DNA of 64,000 nucleotides, from the NCBI GenBank assembly GCA_015067185.1, contig SVMZ01000009.1, positions 1 to 64,000 of the forward strand. Direction: 5' to 3'. The stretch is from Oscillospiraceae bacterium. Lineage in GTDB: Bacteria; Bacillota; Clostridia; Oscillospirales; Ruminococcaceae. The notes under the pieces were generated by a model. That model was not told the DNA's origin, did not search any database, and was given only the letters and a program-made list of their open reading frames with translations. The position numbers and the translations under genes are program-made. This document shows positions 7,140 through 16,537 of this stretch, one piece after another (position 1 is the first letter of the stretch; the number at the start of each line of letters is the position of its first letter).

Positions 7140-8771
7140 ATGATGGAATATCGTATACTTACCTCATTGGCGAAAGTATTTGCCGACGAATGTCCCCAAA
7201 CAACGTGGCCCCAGAGAGTATCTATGCTGAAGAATGAAATTTACTCTTTTCAGGTTGCTTTTTTAGGGGAAGAACATCTGACAGATGTGGAAATACGGGC
7301 AGAGGGAAGCCTTGCACCGTATATGACTCTGCGGGAAGTGGAACTGGTTCCCTCTCTGCTGCCGGCAGGACAGTTTCATGATGATTACATCTTAAGAGAT
7401 ACACCGGGACTCTATCCGGATCCGCTGGTTCCGCTCAAACCGATGGTGCGGATTATAAAAGGACTGTGGAAAAGCATTTGGGTTACAGTGAAGCCTGTTG
7501 ACATAGTGGGAGAACAAACTGCTGTGGTCGTGATCTCCCATCCGGAAAAAGGAGAACTGGTTCGGGCAGAGATGGAAATAAATATTTTGCCTGCTGTTTT
7601 GCCGGAGCAGGAACTGATCTGTACCATGTGGTTTCATGTGGATGGAATTGCCTCTGCACATCAGGTTGATCCCTACAGCGATAAAGGATTTGAAATTATT
7701 GGTAACTATATGAAGGAAGCGGCAGCACATGGTGTTAATATGATTTTGACACCGGTTTTAACACCACCTCTGGATACAGCTGTGGGCGGAGAGCGCATGA
7801 CGGTGCAGCTTGTCGATATCATTCGTGACGGTGATCGGTATGAGTTCAATTTTTCCAAACTGCGGCGCTATATCGCGGTTGCGAAAGAAAGCGGCATGAA
7901 ATATATTGAGATCGCGCACTTTTTCAGCCAGTCCGGAGCAAAGTATGCCACAAAAGTGATGGCGACAGACCGGGCAGACGGGAAATATAAAAAGATTTTC
8001 GGTTGGGAACAGAATGCTGTCAGTGAAGAATATCTTTCTTTTTTGAGACAGTTGGTGCCGGCACTTGTTGAAGTGATCCGGGAATGCGGTATGGAGAAAA
8101 ATACCTATTTCCATGTATCGGATGAACCTCATGTGGAACATATGGAGCAATACACCAAAGCCGGATCAGCACTGAAAGCGTTGATTCCAGGATTCCCTGT
8201 CATTGATGCTCTTTCCGAAATCGAATTCTATGAGACAGGCGCCGTAAAAAAGCCTGTCCCCAATACAACCAATATTCAGCCGTTCCTCGATGCGGAGGTT
8301 CCGGGTTTATGGACTTATTACTGCTGCGGTCAATGGGAGAAGGTTGCCAACCGTTTCTTCGCCATGCCGTCGGAGCGAAACAGAGTGTTGGGAATTCAGC
8401 TCTACAAATTCAACATTGCCGGATTTTTGCAGTGGGGTTACAATTTTTATAATGTGTGTGATTCTCTCTGGAGTATTGATCCCTGGAGAGTTACCGATGC
8501 CGGCGGAGGGTTCCCGTCGGGAGATTCCTTTGTAGTTTATCCGTTTGGAGACAGCTGCGTATCCAGTCTTCGTTTCGAAGTGTTTCAGGAGGCATTGCAG
8601 GATTTGAGAGCATTGAAGCTGGCAGAAAAGCTCTGCGGCAGAGAAGCCGTGCTGGCGGAGATGGAAAAAGGAATTGCTCCGATTACCTTTTTTGACTATC
8701 CCCATGATCCGGCATGGCTGCTGGACTTGAGAGAAAGAATCAACAGGATGATAGCGGCTGAGAAAGATTGA
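7140..8771 (+). CDS. DUF4091 domain protein, glycoside hydrolase-like
   Basis: 543 residues. An N-terminal beta-rich part (1-160) precedes a TIM-barrel-like region with HVSDEPHVEHMEQY, the signature stretch of DUF4091 proteins, whose Asp-Glu pair resembles a glycosidase active site. No signal peptide, so it is probably cytoplasmic. AAAAGGAGGG precedes the ATG; a second ATG follows directly. It opens a cluster with a PLP aminotransferase, an SDR and an AraC regulator. The family is known from carbohydrate loci, but its substrate and reaction have not been established to my knowledge. Confidence 0.82.
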   Translation: MMEYRILTSLAKVFADECPQTTWPQRVSMLKNEIYSFQVAFLGEEHLTDVEIRAEGSLAPYMTLREVELVPSLLPAGQFHDDYILRDTPGLYPDPLVPLKPMVRIIKGLWKSIWVTVKPVDIVGEQTAVVVISHPEKGELVRAEMEINILPAVLPEQELICTMWFHVDGIASAHQVDPYSDKGFEIIGNYMKEAAAHGVNMILTPVLTPPLDTAVGGERMTVQLVDIIRDGDRYEFNFSKLRRYIAVAKESGMKYIEIAHFFSQSGAKYATKVMATDRADGKYKKIFGWEQNAVSEEYLSFLRQLVPALVEVIRECGMEKNTYFHVSDEPHVEHMEQYTKAGSALKALIPGFPVIDALSEIEFYETGAVKKPVPNTTNIQPFLDAEVPGLWTYYCCGQWEKVANRFFAMPSERNRVLGIQLYKFNIAGFLQWGYNFYNVCDSLWSIDPWRVTDAGGGFPSGDSFVVYPFGDSCVSSLRFEVFQEALQDLRALKLAEKLCGREAVLAEMEKGIAPITFFDYPHDPAWLLDLRERINRMIAAEKD

Positions 8772-8787
8772 AGGGAGAAAGAGGATT

Positions 8788-9978
8788 ATGAGCGTTATAG
8801 AGCGCATCGGCGAAAAAGAGAGAGCATATCTGGATGAAGTTTTGTCCTATAACTTCCGCTCCTCTAAAGGAAGTGTCATGACCAACCGTTTAGAGGCTGC
8901 CTTTGCCGAAAAATTTGACAGTAAATTTGCCATTGCATTCTGTAATGGTACGGCTACGCTGCACATTGCACTGGAGGCCGCCGGTGTGGGTGCGGGAGAT
9001 GAAGTGATTGTTCCGCCGTTAACCATGTCCAGTACAACGTTTTGTGTGATACAGGCCAATGCCACACCGGTTTTCGCGGATGTGGATCCGGATACCTTCC
9101 AGATTTCCGCGGATTCTATTGAAAGGTGTATCACACCCAGAACAAAAGCCATCATAGCGGTTTCTTTGTATGGTCTTGCTCCCGATTTTGATGCGATCAA
9201 TGCCATAGCGAAAAAATACGGGCTGACAGTCATCGAGGATGATGCACAGTGTTTTCTGGGAAAATACAAGGGGAAAACGGTGGGAACACTCGGCGATATG
9301 GCAAGCTTTAGTTTTCAGAGCTCCAAGCATATGACCTGCGGTGAGGGCGGCATGCTGATCACACAGGATGAAAGTCTGGCTGAAAAGATCCGCAAGTATT
9401 CCTGCCTCGGATACGCAGGAGTGAGCGCCAGGAAGGGTAAAATATCCAGAACAGATATTCAGGATCCGGACTACAGCAGACATGTTTCATTTGGGTGGAA
9501 CTACCGCATGAGTGAGCTTTGTTCCGCGGTGGCGCTGGGGCAGCTGGAGCATCTGGAAGAGCTGGTTGCCATGAGAGTGAAAAGTGCAGGCTTTTTCAAA
9601 GAGGTCGTCAAGGGTTCTACCATTCTTGCAGGACAGAAATGTCCGGCGGACTGCGAAAACTCCTATTGGGCCTATGCTGCCAGACTGACCGATGACAGTA
9701 TCGGTTGGCATGCTTTCAGAGATAAATATCTTGAACTGGGCGGAGACGGAGTCTATGCTGCATGGAAGCTGGCATATCAGGAACCGCTGTTTGAGAATTG
9801 TGATTTTATCGGGCGGGATGCTTATTTTACCCGGAACACGGCATATGCAGAAGGGATTTGTCCTGTTGCAGAGGCGCTGCAGCCCAGACTGCTGCAGTTT
9901 AAAACCAATTATTTTGATACGGAAATTGCGAAGAGAAAAGCGGATGCGCTTTATCAGACTATACGGTATTTTGAGTGA
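8788..9978 (+). CDS. DegT/DnrJ/EryC1/StrS-family PLP aminotransferase
   Basis: 396 residues, normal for sugar aminotransferases that convert keto-sugars to amino-sugars with PLP. Visible marks: FCNGTATLHIALEAAGV, DEVIVPPLTMSSTTF, the Asp of IEDDAQ contacting PLP, and SFQSSKHMTCGEGGML containing the PLP lysine. WNYRMSELCSAVALGQ near the middle is also typical. It lies 16 bases after the DUF4091 gene and ends 11 bases before the SDR start, so it belongs to the same operon. The sugar substrate is unknown; members with unusual, non-nucleotide substrates such as inosose derivatives exist. Confidence 0.92.
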   Translation: MSVIERIGEKERAYLDEVLSYNFRSSKGSVMTNRLEAAFAEKFDSKFAIAFCNGTATLHIALEAAGVGAGDEVIVPPLTMSSTTFCVIQANATPVFADVDPDTFQISADSIERCITPRTKAIIAVSLYGLAPDFDAINAIAKKYGLTVIEDDAQCFLGKYKGKTVGTLGDMASFSFQSSKHMTCGEGGMLITQDESLAEKIRKYSCLGYAGVSARKGKISRTDIQDPDYSRHVSFGWNYRMSELCSAVALGQLEHLEELVAMRVKSAGFFKEVVKGSTILAGQKCPADCENSYWAYAARLTDDSIGWHAFRDKYLELGGDGVYAAWKLAYQEPLFENCDFIGRDAYFTRNTAYAEGICPVAEALQPRLLQFKTNYFDTEIAKRKADALYQTIRYFE

Positions 9979-9989
9979 GGAAGGTACGG

Positions 9990-10763
9990 ATGGAAAAGCT
10001 TTTTGATCTCTCCGGAAAGGTTATTCTTGTTATGGGTGGTTCCGGCAATCTGGGTACTGCCTATGTAGATGCCCTTGCAGCATTCGGCGGAACGGTTGTC
10101 AGTGTGCATCGCAAAGAAGTTGCAGAGAAAAGAGAAAATGTAACACATATACTGGCTGATCTCTCCAAAAAAGCTGCCCACCAGGCGGTGTTTGAAAGAA
10201 TTGCTGTAGAATATGGAAGACTTGATGTGCTCATCAACAATGCAGCCTATGGCGGTGGCAGCGGAGGAAAAGGTATATCGCTTGATATAGAAAATTTCGA
10301 TGACGAAACGTGGGCAACGGGAATTGAGGGGAATCTCGGTCTGACGTTCAGAAATATTCGCGGGGCCATTCCGCTGATGAAAGAGCGGGGAGGAAGTATT
10401 ATTAATATTGCATCCATGTACGGTTTGGTTTCCCCGGATCCCTCCATTTACGGAGACAGCGGGAACAACAATCCCGTCACCTATGGTGTGTCCAAAGCAG
10501 GCATACTTCAGCTTACCCGGTATGCGGCAGCCAATTTGGCGGGATACGGGATACGGGTCAATGCTGTTACGCCGGGACCGTTTCCAAATGGGAAAACACT
10601 TTCCAACAAGGAATTCAGCGGAAAACTGGCAGCCAAGACTATGTTGGGCCGCGTGGGTAAGAGCCATGAACTGGCAGGGGCAATTATACTGCTTGCTTCG
10701 GATGCATCTACTTTTATGACGGGCAGCAATATCACTGTTGACGGCGGCTGGACAGCATGGTAA
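9990..10763 (+). CDS. SDR-family NAD(P)-dependent oxidoreductase
   Basis: 257 residues. A glycine-rich motif appears as GGSGNLGTAY, NNAAYGG stands in the place of NNAG, SMYGL precedes the catalytic region, and YGVSKAG carries the YxxxK pair. The C-terminal PGPFPNGKT and FMTGSNITVDGGWTAW are typical of sugar-type SDRs. GAGGAAGG lies 7 bases upstream of the ATG at 9990, which I prefer over a GTG at 9975. Together with the aminotransferase it could oxidise and aminate the same sugar. The stop codon is followed after one base by the AraC gene's first ATG. Confidence 0.92.
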   Translation: MEKLFDLSGKVILVMGGSGNLGTAYVDALAAFGGTVVSVHRKEVAEKRENVTHILADLSKKAAHQAVFERIAVEYGRLDVLINNAAYGGGSGGKGISLDIENFDDETWATGIEGNLGLTFRNIRGAIPLMKERGGSIINIASMYGLVSPDPSIYGDSGNNNPVTYGVSKAGILQLTRYAAANLAGYGIRVNAVTPGPFPNGKTLSNKEFSGKLAAKTMLGRVGKSHELAGAIILLASDASTFMTGSNITVDGGWTAW

Positions 10764-10764
10764 A

Positions 10765-11733
10765 ATGAAGACAGAAGCAAGCGCCTCAGAAGTTTTGGCT
10801 TCTGAGGCGTTTATATATGGGGGCGTTGTTCTGAACAGAGAGTTTACCTATGATTCCATCGAGGTTCTGTGCGCAGATTTAAAAATTATTTTTATCAAAG
10901 ATGATAAAACGATGGTTACAGGAAATACCGGTGTCCATATGCATTCTTTTTGGGAATTGTTTTATCTGGACAATGGAATGCTGACCGTTACAAGCGAGAC
11001 GGAATGTTGGAAACTAACCGAAAATCAGGGGCTGATTATACCGCCTAACACCTATCACAGTTCGGAATCTGCGGAAAATGTATCGAAAAAAAGTGTATTC
11101 TTTACTTTTGAAAAAGTAAAATCGGAAGAAAAAGAGGCGCTGTTTGCACCGATTTATACGGCTTTTGCAGCAGGAATTTGTCTGGTTACAGACCAGGCCG
11201 GGGAAATTGGAGCGTGTTTGTCTGCTATTCTTGCGGGATATCCCGGTGCAGAAGTAGGAAAAATCTGGCGTATGCGAGCCAAAGTGACAGAGCTGGTTTT
11301 TAAACTGTATGATTATGTAAAAAATGAAGCTGTATCGATATGCGCTGAAAATGTGGAGCGAAGCAATTGGTGGGGATATAAATATGCTATTGAGCGGTTG
11401 CTGGATATCTATTATATGACTGATATTACCTTGGAACAGCTGGGAGAGAAACTCTTTCTTTCTCCTCAGGCTGTGGCAAGAATCATAGCTTCTACCTACG
11501 GAAAAAGTTTCAATGAGCTGAAGGTGGAGCTGAAAATGAGAAATGCCCAGAAAATGCTGAGAGAAACATCATTTTCCGTAGGAGAAATCGGACAGAAAAT
11601 CGGGTATACATCGCAGAGAGGGTTTCTCGCTGCGTTTTCCAAATATGAAGGATGTACCCCGAGTGAATACCGGAAAGCAAATCGGGAAGAAAAAACAGCG
11701 GGAGAATATGAGAATACAGCGGTAAAAGGTTGA
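10765..11733 (+). CDS. AraC-family transcriptional regulator
   Basis: About 322 residues. The N-terminal cupin-like sensor part includes HMHSFWELFYLDNG and GLIIPPNTYHSSE, typical of sugar-binding AraC members. The C-terminal 100 residues hold two helix-turn-helix units, ending in GYTSQRGFLAAFSKYEGCTPSEYRK. The start is uncertain: ATG 10765 sits one base after the SDR stop with no Shine-Dalgarno, consistent with reinitiation, but a terminator-like hairpin (10782-10815) then lies inside the reading frame. The next in-frame ATG is 10912, which would cut into the cupin part. It probably controls the surrounding cluster. Confidence 0.88.
   Translation: MKTEASASEVLASEAFIYGGVVLNREFTYDSIEVLCADLKIIFIKDDKTMVTGNTGVHMHSFWELFYLDNGMLTVTSETECWKLTENQGLIIPPNTYHSSESAENVSKKSVFFTFEKVKSEEKEALFAPIYTAFAAGICLVTDQAGEIGACLSAILAGYPGAEVGKIWRMRAKVTELVFKLYDYVKNEAVSICAENVERSNWWGYKYAIERLLDIYYMTDITLEQLGEKLFLSPQAVARIIASTYGKSFNELKVELKMRNAQKMLRETSFSVGEIGQKIGYTSQRGFLAAFSKYEGCTPSEYRKANREEKTAGEYENTAVKG
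10782..10815 (+). terminator. terminator-like hairpin inside the start of the AraC gene
   Basis: An exact 11-base pair stem CGCCTCAGAAG/CTTCTGAGGCG with loop TTTTGG, followed by TTTATAT. It is placed as a terminator for the DUF4091-DegT-SDR operon or as an attenuator lowering AraC expression. Confidence 0.6.
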
Positions 11734-11858
11734 AGAACAGGAACGGAACGATGACAGGTTATTAAAGCGAAACGGATATTCCCAGGGGCATACAGCTATG
11801 GCGAGAAAAGTGGTGCTGCTTGCGGAAATACCGAATCCGTGGGAAGAAAAGGGGGGCA

Positions 11859-12263
11859 ATGATGAGAAACAAAACAAATATCCAGCGAATGGGATATGCT
11901 GCTGCATTTATGCTTATTCTTGTGATTGAAGCAGGGATTGCTCTTTTTGTGCGGGATTCTTTTATCAGACCCTATGGCGGCGACGTTCTTGTGGTGATCC
12001 TGCTCTGTTGTTTCATACGGATTTTTATTCCGGAGCGAATTCGGCTCCTGCCGCTGTGGGTTTTTCTTTTCGCAGCAGCGGTAGAAGTGGGACAATATTA
12101 TGATTTTGTCTCTCTTCTGGGATTGGGAGAGCTTCGTTTTTTCAGAGTACTGCTGGGAAGCACTTTTTCCATAGTAGATATCCTGTGCTATGCACTTGGC
12201 TGTACAATATTTTTTCTGTGTGAAAAAATGATTGACTTTCTGAGTGAGAAGGGTCATAATTAA
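11859..12263 (+). CDS. DUF2809 integral membrane protein
   Basis: 134 residues with four predicted membrane segments (about 12-32, 41-58, 64-80 and 105-125). The IRPYGGDVLVVILLCCFIR segment and VEVGQYYDFVSLLGL match the DUF2809 family of small Firmicutes membrane proteins, whose function is unknown. AAAAGGGGGGC precedes two successive ATGs. It stands alone between the AraC regulator and the phosphoesterase, so its link to the carbohydrate cluster is only positional. Confidence 0.82.
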   Translation: MMRNKTNIQRMGYAAAFMLILVIEAGIALFVRDSFIRPYGGDVLVVILLCCFIRIFIPERIRLLPLWVFLFAAAVEVGQYYDFVSLLGLGELRFFRVLLGSTFSIVDILCYALGCTIFFLCEKMIDFLSEKGHN

Positions 12264-12311
12264 GAAAAAAAGAATGTGTTGAATATTTAATTTATAACAG
12301 GAGATGATGGG

Positions 12312-13295
12312 GTGAAAACGTTATCGAAAGCAAAAGGAACCGATTTTATTGTTCTCAATCTGACCGATATTCAGCTGAGTAATGAAGAATGGGAAGAAGG
12401 TCATAAGCATAGAAAAATTCTGGAGCACACCGTGAAAGATTTGGTGGAGAGGGTCAAACCGGATCTGATTACGCTCTCCGGAGATCTTTCCTGGGCAGGG
12501 CATGACTTTGCCTATGATATGCTGGCTGATTTTTTGGATAGCTTTAAAATTCCATGGGCTCCGGTATGGGGAAACCACGATAACCAGAACGGTCCGGAGT
12601 GTATTGAACGGGTAGTCGAACGATATATGAAACATGCGTACTGTGTATATGAAAAAGGAGACCCTGCCATCGGCAATGGGAATTATGTTATTGCCGTGGA
12701 AGAGGAAGGACGTGTGGTAGAGGGAATATTCATGATGGATTCCCATGACCGCGAGACGTATACAGATGCGGATGGAGAAGAGAAAAAAGCATGGGCAAAG
12801 CTGACTGCGCCACAGCTGGAATGGTATCGTGAGCAGAACAGGCTTTTGAAAGGAAAAGGCTGCAATGATACCACGATTATTATGCATATTCCGTTTTATG
12901 CCTACAGAGCGGCATCGCAAGCAGCTTATGCCGAAGGTGTTGATTTGAAAAATCTGACGGTAAAGGAATCGGAAGGAACAGCGTGCTGGAAGGAAGGTTA
13001 TCAGGATTCGTACGGTGTTCAGTATGAAGGCATCGGCAGTTATGTGGCGGAAGACGGTGTTTTTGATGTGGTAAAGCAGGAAGGGACGACCAAACATGTT
13101 ATCGTTGGACATGACCATGTCAACAACTGGATCATCCGTTATGAGGGTGTCAATCTGATCTATGGACTAAACACAGGTGCCGGATGCTATTGGACACCGG
13201 AACTCAATGGCGGAACGGTGATCCGTATATCGGAAGACGGTGTCCGTCAGGTATATCATGAGTATGTGGATGTAAAGATGTTTTTGACAGAGTAA
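12312..13295 (+). CDS. calcineurin-like metallophosphoesterase
   Basis: 327 residues. Metal-binding motifs in order: LTDIQLS (usual D-x-H read as D-x-Q), TLSGDLSWAG (GDxxW), WGNHDNQNG (GNHD), MHIPFY and GHDHVNN (GHDH). The N-terminal Gln instead of His is seen in some members of the family. It starts with GTG 12 bases after AGGAGA. No signal peptide, so it is probably intracellular. The substrate is unknown; position next to glycosidase-like genes suggests a phosphate ester of a sugar or lipid, which is inference. Confidence 0.9.
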   Translation: MKTLSKAKGTDFIVLNLTDIQLSNEEWEEGHKHRKILEHTVKDLVERVKPDLITLSGDLSWAGHDFAYDMLADFLDSFKIPWAPVWGNHDNQNGPECIERVVERYMKHAYCVYEKGDPAIGNGNYVIAVEEEGRVVEGIFMMDSHDRETYTDADGEEKKAWAKLTAPQLEWYREQNRLLKGKGCNDTTIIMHIPFYAYRAASQAAYAEGVDLKNLTVKESEGTACWKEGYQDSYGVQYEGIGSYVAEDGVFDVVKQEGTTKHVIVGHDHVNNWIIRYEGVNLIYGLNTGAGCYWTPELNGGTVIRISEDGVRQVYHEYVDVKMFLTE

Positions 13296-13334
13296 CAATA
13301 GCAGCCTTTTGAAAAAAGAAAACGGATGCATAAG

Positions 13335-13727
13335 ATGGAAAAACAATCTTTTTTTTGTGAAGAGGCAGCCGATTCCGTTAGCTGGATTGGTGCGGTGGGA
13401 ATGCCGAAAGGATATCCTATCGATGGAGTATACGGGGAGACAGCAGCGGAACTCCGTATCCATGCCGCTGACGGCAGAGAGTAGTGTTTTCCGCTGAGAA
13501 ACGGTGTGGAATTCACAACGGTAATGGCAACTTTTGGCCCTTCACGAATTGATCCCAGAGCGGAAAATGCAGTTCCGTTTGCGGCATTTTCTTATGAACG
13601 CAATCATGAGAATTACCGCATCAACCGCCTGGCGTTTTCATGGGGAGAAAAGACTGTCATTCGCAAAATCACAATGCGCTCGCTGAATAAAGGATACCGT
13701 CTGTTGATATACGGTATGTTTATATAA
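13335..13727 (+). pseudogene. amber-interrupted fragment, resembles the C-terminal domain of larger glycosidase-associated proteins
   Basis: One reading frame runs from ATG 13335 to TAA 13725, broken only by TAG at 13482-13484. Both sides read like one protein: YPIDGVYGETAAELRIH...DGRE, stop, CFPLRNGVEFTTVMATFGPSR. The codon could derive from CAG (Gln) by one change. No Shine-Dalgarno precedes the ATG, and the sequence looks like the end of a longer protein, so it is probably a decayed remnant. Suppression of the stop is possible but not supported by anything else here. The next gene begins 19 bases downstream. Confidence 0.6.
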
Positions 13728-13745
13728 CAGGATGGAGGAGAAAAG

Positions 13746-16421
13746 ATGATACGTCAGAAAAAAACGGATCCGTTTTTGTATTGTCAGCCTGAGAAAAAAT
13801 TTGTGGAAGAACTGAAAAAACCGGTACACGCAGAAAAGCCCCCTTATTTTAATAAACGCGCAGCAGAGAAGGATGAAGTACTCACAGAGGGGCTGTGCCT
13901 GAAAATTGAATTTGAAGATGCTCTTCTGGAGACAGCCTATGCGGATTTTCGCGTTTTTGCCGAAGTATACGGGATTGAGGGAGAAAGATATCCCATTATC
14001 GTGCGAAAAGAAAAAACATCGGTCTATGAGGAATATCGGATTGTCACCGATAAAGAGCAAACTGTTTTGAGTGCGGGAGATACGGAGGGAATCCGCCGTG
14101 GTTTGGTCTATCTTGAGGATGAAATGCGCCGCAGAGAGGGTGCATTTTTACCCAAAGGAGAGACGGTGAGAACTCCCCGCATCCGTTCCCGTATCACCCA
14201 CTGTTTTTTTGCCCCTATCAACCGCCCGCCCAACAATGGAGAAGAGTTGGGAGACGATGTGGACTACTATCCGGACGAATATCTGAATCGTCTTGCCCAT
14301 GACGGTTCCAACGGTGTTTGGATCTATACTGTATTCAAAGATTTGCTGCCATCAGCAGTCATTCCGGAATACGGTCATGATTCACAGCGCAGATTGGATA
14401 AACTGAACCGTACTGTTGAGAAATGCAAGCGGTACGGCATCAAGGTGTTTGTGTTTGCCATTGAGCCGGCAGCCCTTCGCGGGGAACTTACAGAAAAATA
14501 TCCGGATATCATGGGAACAAAGGTGTGGGATGGTTCAACCTTCTGCACGGCATCCGAACGGGGAAAAGCCTATTGTAAAGATGCTTTTGAAACGCTTTTC
14601 CGCCGGTGTCCCGACATTGGCGGTGTACTGGTTCTTTCAAACGGAGAGAGAACTACCAACTGCAGTTCAAATTACGAGGCGGTCAAGCGGCACCTCCTTA
14701 CTTGCCCTAACTGTCGCGATAAGGAGGCGGGCGAAATTCTGGCACAGGCCGTGGATGCTATGTGCGAAGGTATGCGCGCAGTCAAACCGGAAGCAGAGTT
14801 TTTGTCCTGGACATATGGTCACCGTAACTGGGAGTATGAAGATATTGAGGAATATGTCAGACTGGCTCCCGATGATGTTGCGCTGGTGCAGGGATTTGAG
14901 GATAACGGTTCAGAACAGCAGTTGGGCAAGGATAGAATGGCCATTGACTACTGGCTGTCCTATATCGGACCTTCGGAGATGTTCAAACGCACGGCAGCTG
15001 CTGCAAAAAAATACAATAAAACGCTTTATACCAAGATACAGGTCTGCTGCTCTCATGAGGTAGCAACGGTGCCGTATCTGCCGGTTCCGGGCATTTTGTT
15101 TGATAAATACAAGGCGATGTATGAGCTGAATGTCCGTGGTGTGGTACAGTGCTGGTATTTCGGCAACTATCCGTCTCTGATGAACAAAGCGGCGGGAGAA
15201 TTTGCTTTCCTGCACGATTATTCGGATAAACAGAGGTTCCTGCGCGAACTTGCGGGAATCTACTGGGGAAGAACAAAGGCGGAAACTGTGGTAAAAGCCT
15301 GGATGTCGTTTGAAGAAGGCTATCGGAATTATCCGCTGAATGTTATGTTCAGCTATTACGGACCGATGCATGACGGTCCTGTCTGGCTGCTGCAGCCGAT
15401 CCCCAAAAACTTTGCGCTGCCGAGAACATGGCAGTACGGTGATCCCATGGATGGCGACCGTATCAATGAAGCACTTCTCCGGGGACATACTCTGGAAGAA
15501 GCGGTAACACTGGCAGAGATTATCCATGAAAACTGGGAAAAGGGCATGGAATTGATGACGGAGGTTGCGGTGGAGTGTGCCAATGAGAGTGAACAGCTCT
15601 CCGTCATGCAGGCATTGAATTATCAGTTTGAGAGCGGTATGCATATCCTGAAGTTCTATCTGCTGCGTGATCAGCTTGGCAGGGGAGAAGGGAATGCAGC
15701 GGAGATCATTGCTGAAATGGAGGCACTGACAAGAGAAGAAATTTTGATCAGCCGCCGTCTTGCAAAAATTTCGGCCGCAGATAACCGCCTCGGATTCCAT
15801 ACCGAAGCCGAAGGTTTCCGCTATTTCCCGGAAAAACTGGAGGCAAGGGCACAGTATCTCGAAAGGCTCTTCCATACGGAATTTGCCGAGATAAAACAGC
15901 GGATAGCAGAAGGGAAAGCTCCTTTTGAGTATTATGAAGGAATAGAGCCCGGTGCACCCCGATACAAGATGGGCAGCGGCTGGACGAACTTCTCGGAAGG
16001 AGGAGCACAGCTGAAGATCGATGAGGATGAAAACGATATCATCATTGAATTCCGTTCACCGGAGAATGAGGATATCACCATCTCTCCGGAAATGCGATTG
16101 TTTGAGTTTGAGCCTCCGGTTACAGTTAAAACAGACGGGAAGGTTGATATTCCCTGGCAGGTGTGGATGTATTTCTCCATGCAGCCGGACAAGGTGGAAA
16201 AGGAAAAGGAGAGATACCGGGTAAAACTGATGCCGTCAACGGAAGAATATCCCGGCAGTCATTATGAAGTACGGCTGAACAAGGAAAAGTTCGGATACAG
16301 CGGCGGAGTAATGAAGCTGGGCATACACGGAAATACCTATTGGCGGAAACCCATCGACGAACGGGTATATCTTGGCAAGTATAATATCAGCCCCGAAACG
16401 TATGTATGGATTGACAGGTGA
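13746..16421 (+). CDS. large glycoside hydrolase-like protein (GH20-type N-terminal domain)
   Basis: 891 residues. Residues about 85-150 resemble the zincin-like N-terminal domain of beta-N-acetylhexosaminidases (LSAGDTEGIRRGLVYLEDEM). A TIM-barrel-like region follows (IRSRITHCFFAP, YLNRLAHDGSNGVWI, KRYGIKVFVFAIEPAAL), then helical and beta-rich C-terminal parts. No signal peptide, so an intracellular enzyme is likely. GGATGGAGGAGAAAAG precedes the ATG. A Cys-x-x-Cys pair (CPNCRD) lies at about 318. The exact family is not certain; other families with a GH20-like front domain are possible. It ends the plus-strand carbohydrate cluster, with a terminator 28 bases on. Confidence 0.72.
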   Translation: MIRQKKTDPFLYCQPEKKFVEELKKPVHAEKPPYFNKRAAEKDEVLTEGLCLKIEFEDALLETAYADFRVFAEVYGIEGERYPIIVRKEKTSVYEEYRIVTDKEQTVLSAGDTEGIRRGLVYLEDEMRRREGAFLPKGETVRTPRIRSRITHCFFAPINRPPNNGEELGDDVDYYPDEYLNRLAHDGSNGVWIYTVFKDLLPSAVIPEYGHDSQRRLDKLNRTVEKCKRYGIKVFVFAIEPAALRGELTEKYPDIMGTKVWDGSTFCTASERGKAYCKDAFETLFRRCPDIGGVLVLSNGERTTNCSSNYEAVKRHLLTCPNCRDKEAGEILAQAVDAMCEGMRAVKPEAEFLSWTYGHRNWEYEDIEEYVRLAPDDVALVQGFEDNGSEQQLGKDRMAIDYWLSYIGPSEMFKRTAAAAKKYNKTLYTKIQVCCSHEVATVPYLPVPGILFDKYKAMYELNVRGVVQCWYFGNYPSLMNKAAGEFAFLHDYSDKQRFLRELAGIYWGRTKAETVVKAWMSFEEGYRNYPLNVMFSYYGPMHDGPVWLLQPIPKNFALPRTWQYGDPMDGDRINEALLRGHTLEEAVTLAEIIHENWEKGMELMTEVAVECANESEQLSVMQALNYQFESGMHILKFYLLRDQLGRGEGNAAEIIAEMEALTREEILISRRLAKISAADNRLGFHTEAEGFRYFPEKLEARAQYLERLFHTEFAEIKQRIAEGKAPFEYYEGIEPGAPRYKMGSGWTNFSEGGAQLKIDEDENDIIIEFRSPENEDITISPEMRLFEFEPPVTVKTDGKVDIPWQVWMYFSMQPDKVEKEKERYRVKLMPSTEEYPGSHYEVRLNKEKFGYSGGVMKLGIHGNTYWRKPIDERVYLGKYNISPETYVWIDR

Positions 16422-16448
16422 AAGCATTTTATCGGGTTTTCAGAACAA

Positions 16449-16480
16449 AAAAGCGGCATGACTTAAATCATGCCGCTTTT
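16449..16480. terminator. bidirectional terminator
   Basis: 13-base pair stem AAAAGCGGCATGA/TCATGCCGCTTTT with loop CTTAAA, with A and T runs on both sides. It serves the glycosidase-like gene on the plus strand and the URO-D gene on the minus strand. Confidence 0.9.
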
Positions 16481-16537
16481 CAAAAATTATGATGGTATTT
16501 TAATGGAATGCACAAAGGGATTTTTCAGAAGTTTGAG

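Noticed and set aside
11799-11935. Short frame MARKVVLLAEIPNPW...
   Set aside because: The start looks protein-like but it overlaps the DUF2809 gene in another frame, is only about 44 codons, and has no good ribosome site.
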